Part shown: one piece after another, positions 21,614 through 22,758 of the stretch
Layout: every line of letters begins with the position of its first letter
Numbering within the stretch: position 1 is the stretch's first letter
Assembly (NCBI GenBank): GCA_024364805.1
Contig: CM044499.1
Coordinates: forward strand, 112,911,194 to 112,933,951
Length of the DNA stretch: 22,758 nucleotides
Source: Euprymna scolopes
Lineage: Eukaryota; Mollusca; Cephalopoda; Sepiida; Sepiolidae
Direction: 5' to 3'
Position numbers and translations under genes: made by a program
The notes under the pieces: generated by a model
What the model was told of the DNA's origin: nothing
What the model saw: only the letters and a program-made list of their open reading frames with translations
The model's database searches: none

Positions 21614-22493
21614 CTAGCATTTCAGCCTGGCATTGCCCGGGTGTTTGGATGTGTATGTTGAGCCAAAAAAAAAAAAAAAAGTGGAAGAAGGAAGGCAGGC
21701 TCGAACCCGTACCGCGAAGGAGAAAAATAACGGGGAAAAAACCTGACGTCTTTGCTGTTACGACCACCGCCAAACCGGAAGTGACTTATGTTTAAATTAA
21801 GGCTTGACAACCGAAAGGAGAGGATGATTTTAAAAAATATCGGCGAAAAATCGACACCCCCTGTAGAAAAGTGCCCAGTTTAGGATGAAGAAATTAAGGT
21901 TTTTAGCCAATTTTTCGATATTTGTCGTCTAAAAGGTCGAACTTCAAAACGGTACAGATCTTCGTAAAATCCGTCGTCTCTGTCAAAAGTTTTAGGCAAA
22001 CATGCACACATACATACATTTATATATTGGTAACTAAAATGTTTCGACCCAAACCGATTAAAAAGGTTGCCCTATCTCTGAATACCCTTAATGTAAAATT
22101 TCAAATGTTTAGACCAGAAATTGTCTGAGTAATTTGGTAAAGGCCGCAGAGATCAATTTTTTTTAAACTTTGATCCCTATTATGACCCCTGAATATATAT
22201 TGCTTTAGGCTCAAATCAAGTTATAAAGTTAGATCCATGTCTAAGGAACCTATATCTAAAATTTCAAGTGTTTAGACCCAAAATTATTGGACGAGTTTGA
22301 TAGAGTTCTTAAAGGTCAAATCGTTGAACTTTGACCCCTTAAAAGCCAAATTTCTGGCCGAAAACCGATCCCAAAGATTTTCTCAAATCTCAGTACCCTG
22401 TATATCAAATTTCGAGTCTGTAGACTGAAAACTGACAAAGTTATTCCGTAGAAAAATGTACACAGACACACAGATACACAGACACTTGAACTG

Positions 22494-22495
<2 letters not shown>
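21614..22495 (-). mobile_element. Most complete Helitron-like element with tRNA-like module (~880 bp)
   Basis: The minus-strand 3' end is CTAG (21614-21617, host A at 21613) with hairpin CCTGG-CATTGC-CCGGG (21626-21641). Going inward: A-run; tRNA-like module with B box GGTACGGGTTCGAGCC (21697-21713) and A-box region GGTGGTCGTAACAGC (about 21755-21770); conserved body with CCGGAAGTGAC, ATATCGGCGAAAAA, GTGCCCAGTTTAGGATGAAG and CAATTTTTCGATATTTGTC; TTTTAGGCA plus a short CATA run; then three diverged tandem sub-repeats (from 22089, 22249 and 22398). It closes with AAAACTGACAAAG and an ACACAGACACACAG run before the TA array. The 5' TC end is not certain. No ORF is present, so it is non-autonomous. 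Confidence 0.75.
22089..22440 (-). repeat. Three tandem sub-repeats of ~150 bp inside the Helitron-like body
   Basis: Each unit has an AAAATTTCAA.TGTTTAGACC-type phrase (22096, 22258, 22407 on), a GAGTTTGATAGAG or TAATTTGGTAAAGG phrase and a CTTTGACCCC-type phrase (about 22168, 22327). The third is shortened. The element at 18180 has two such units and the one at 22583 begins with part of one, so copy number varies between elements. Confidence 0.7.

Positions 22496-22582
<87 letters not shown>
22496..22582. repeat. (TA)n microsatellite between two Helitron-like copies
   Basis: About 43 TA units exactly fill the gap between the 5' end of the element at 21614 and the 3' CTAG end of the element at 22583. 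Confidence 0.97.
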
Positions 22583-22583
<1 letters not shown>

Positions 22584-22758
22584 TAGCATTTCAGCCCGGC
22601 GTTGCCCGGGTGTTTTGAGATGTATGTTGAGCAAAAAAAAAAAAAAAACGGTCAATTTTTTTAACTTTGACCCCTATTATGACCCTTTAAAATTTGTTGT
22701 TGTTATAACGTTAGAGCTATGTCCAAGGAACCTATATCTACAATTTCAAGTATTTAGG
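22583..22758 (-). mobile_element. Helitron-like element, deletion form, cut by window end
   Basis: CTAG (22583-22586, host A at 22582) and a perfect hairpin CCCGG-CGTTGC-CCGGG (22595-22610) are followed by GAGC and an A-run (22634-22649). The sequence then goes straight to CTTTGACCCCTATTATGACCC and GGAACCTATATCTA, matching 22167-22275 of the neighbouring copy. The tRNA-like module and conserved body are absent. The element continues beyond the window. Confidence 0.75.

Overview
This window looks like non-coding, repeat-filled DNA from an animal genome. It is strongly AT-rich, contains many long (TA)n, (CT)n and (CATA)n microsatellites and poly-A/T runs, and the only protein signatures are decayed transposon genes. 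I found no intact host gene, no rRNA, no functional tRNA and no CRISPR array. The mix of tRNA-derived SINE pieces, Helitron-like non-autonomous elements, LINE fragments, hAT MITEs, a dead mariner and TA/CATA microsatellites fits a lophotrochozoan invertebrate. My best guess is a cephalopod such as an octopus, but that rests on general repeat texture and not on a diagnostic gene.

Layout: 1-1590 is a left-edge microsatellite and featureless AT-rich DNA. About 1593-3060 (minus) is a broken LINE ORF2 with reverse transcriptase and RNase H. 3565-4278 is a complete Helitron-like element on the minus strand, sitting exactly between host A and T. 4279-5041 holds faint SINE-like scraps and a CT tract, and about 5042-5571 is a possible solo LTR. 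5572-9819 is mostly unassigned, with a large (TA)n at 6796-6916, a tRNA-like SINE head near 8668 and a scrap of a shared repeat near 8389. 9820 starts a second copy of the 3565-type Helitron. 11440-12434 (minus) is a decayed mariner transposase gene. 12672-13049 is a long imperfect palindrome around a T-run. 13800-14199 is a tandem duplication whose second copy lost its middle.

The right third is the richest. A family of Helitron-like elements on the minus strand (17752, 18180, 21614, 22583, plus a related body at 14590-15125) carries a GC-rich 3' hairpin next to CTAG. Three of these copies include a tRNA-like module with A and B boxes. Two hAT-type MITE copies lie in opposite orientation (15805-16207 and 16354-16758). 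A LINE C-terminal remnant (16756-17387) and a mutated zinc-finger remnant (about 18637-18735) sit among the microsatellites.

Nothing here forms a pathway or operon. The window records repeated insertion and decay of mobile elements. The best leads are the modular Helitron family with its built-in tRNA-like box, and the inverted MITE pair and palindrome, which would form double-stranded RNA if transcribed.
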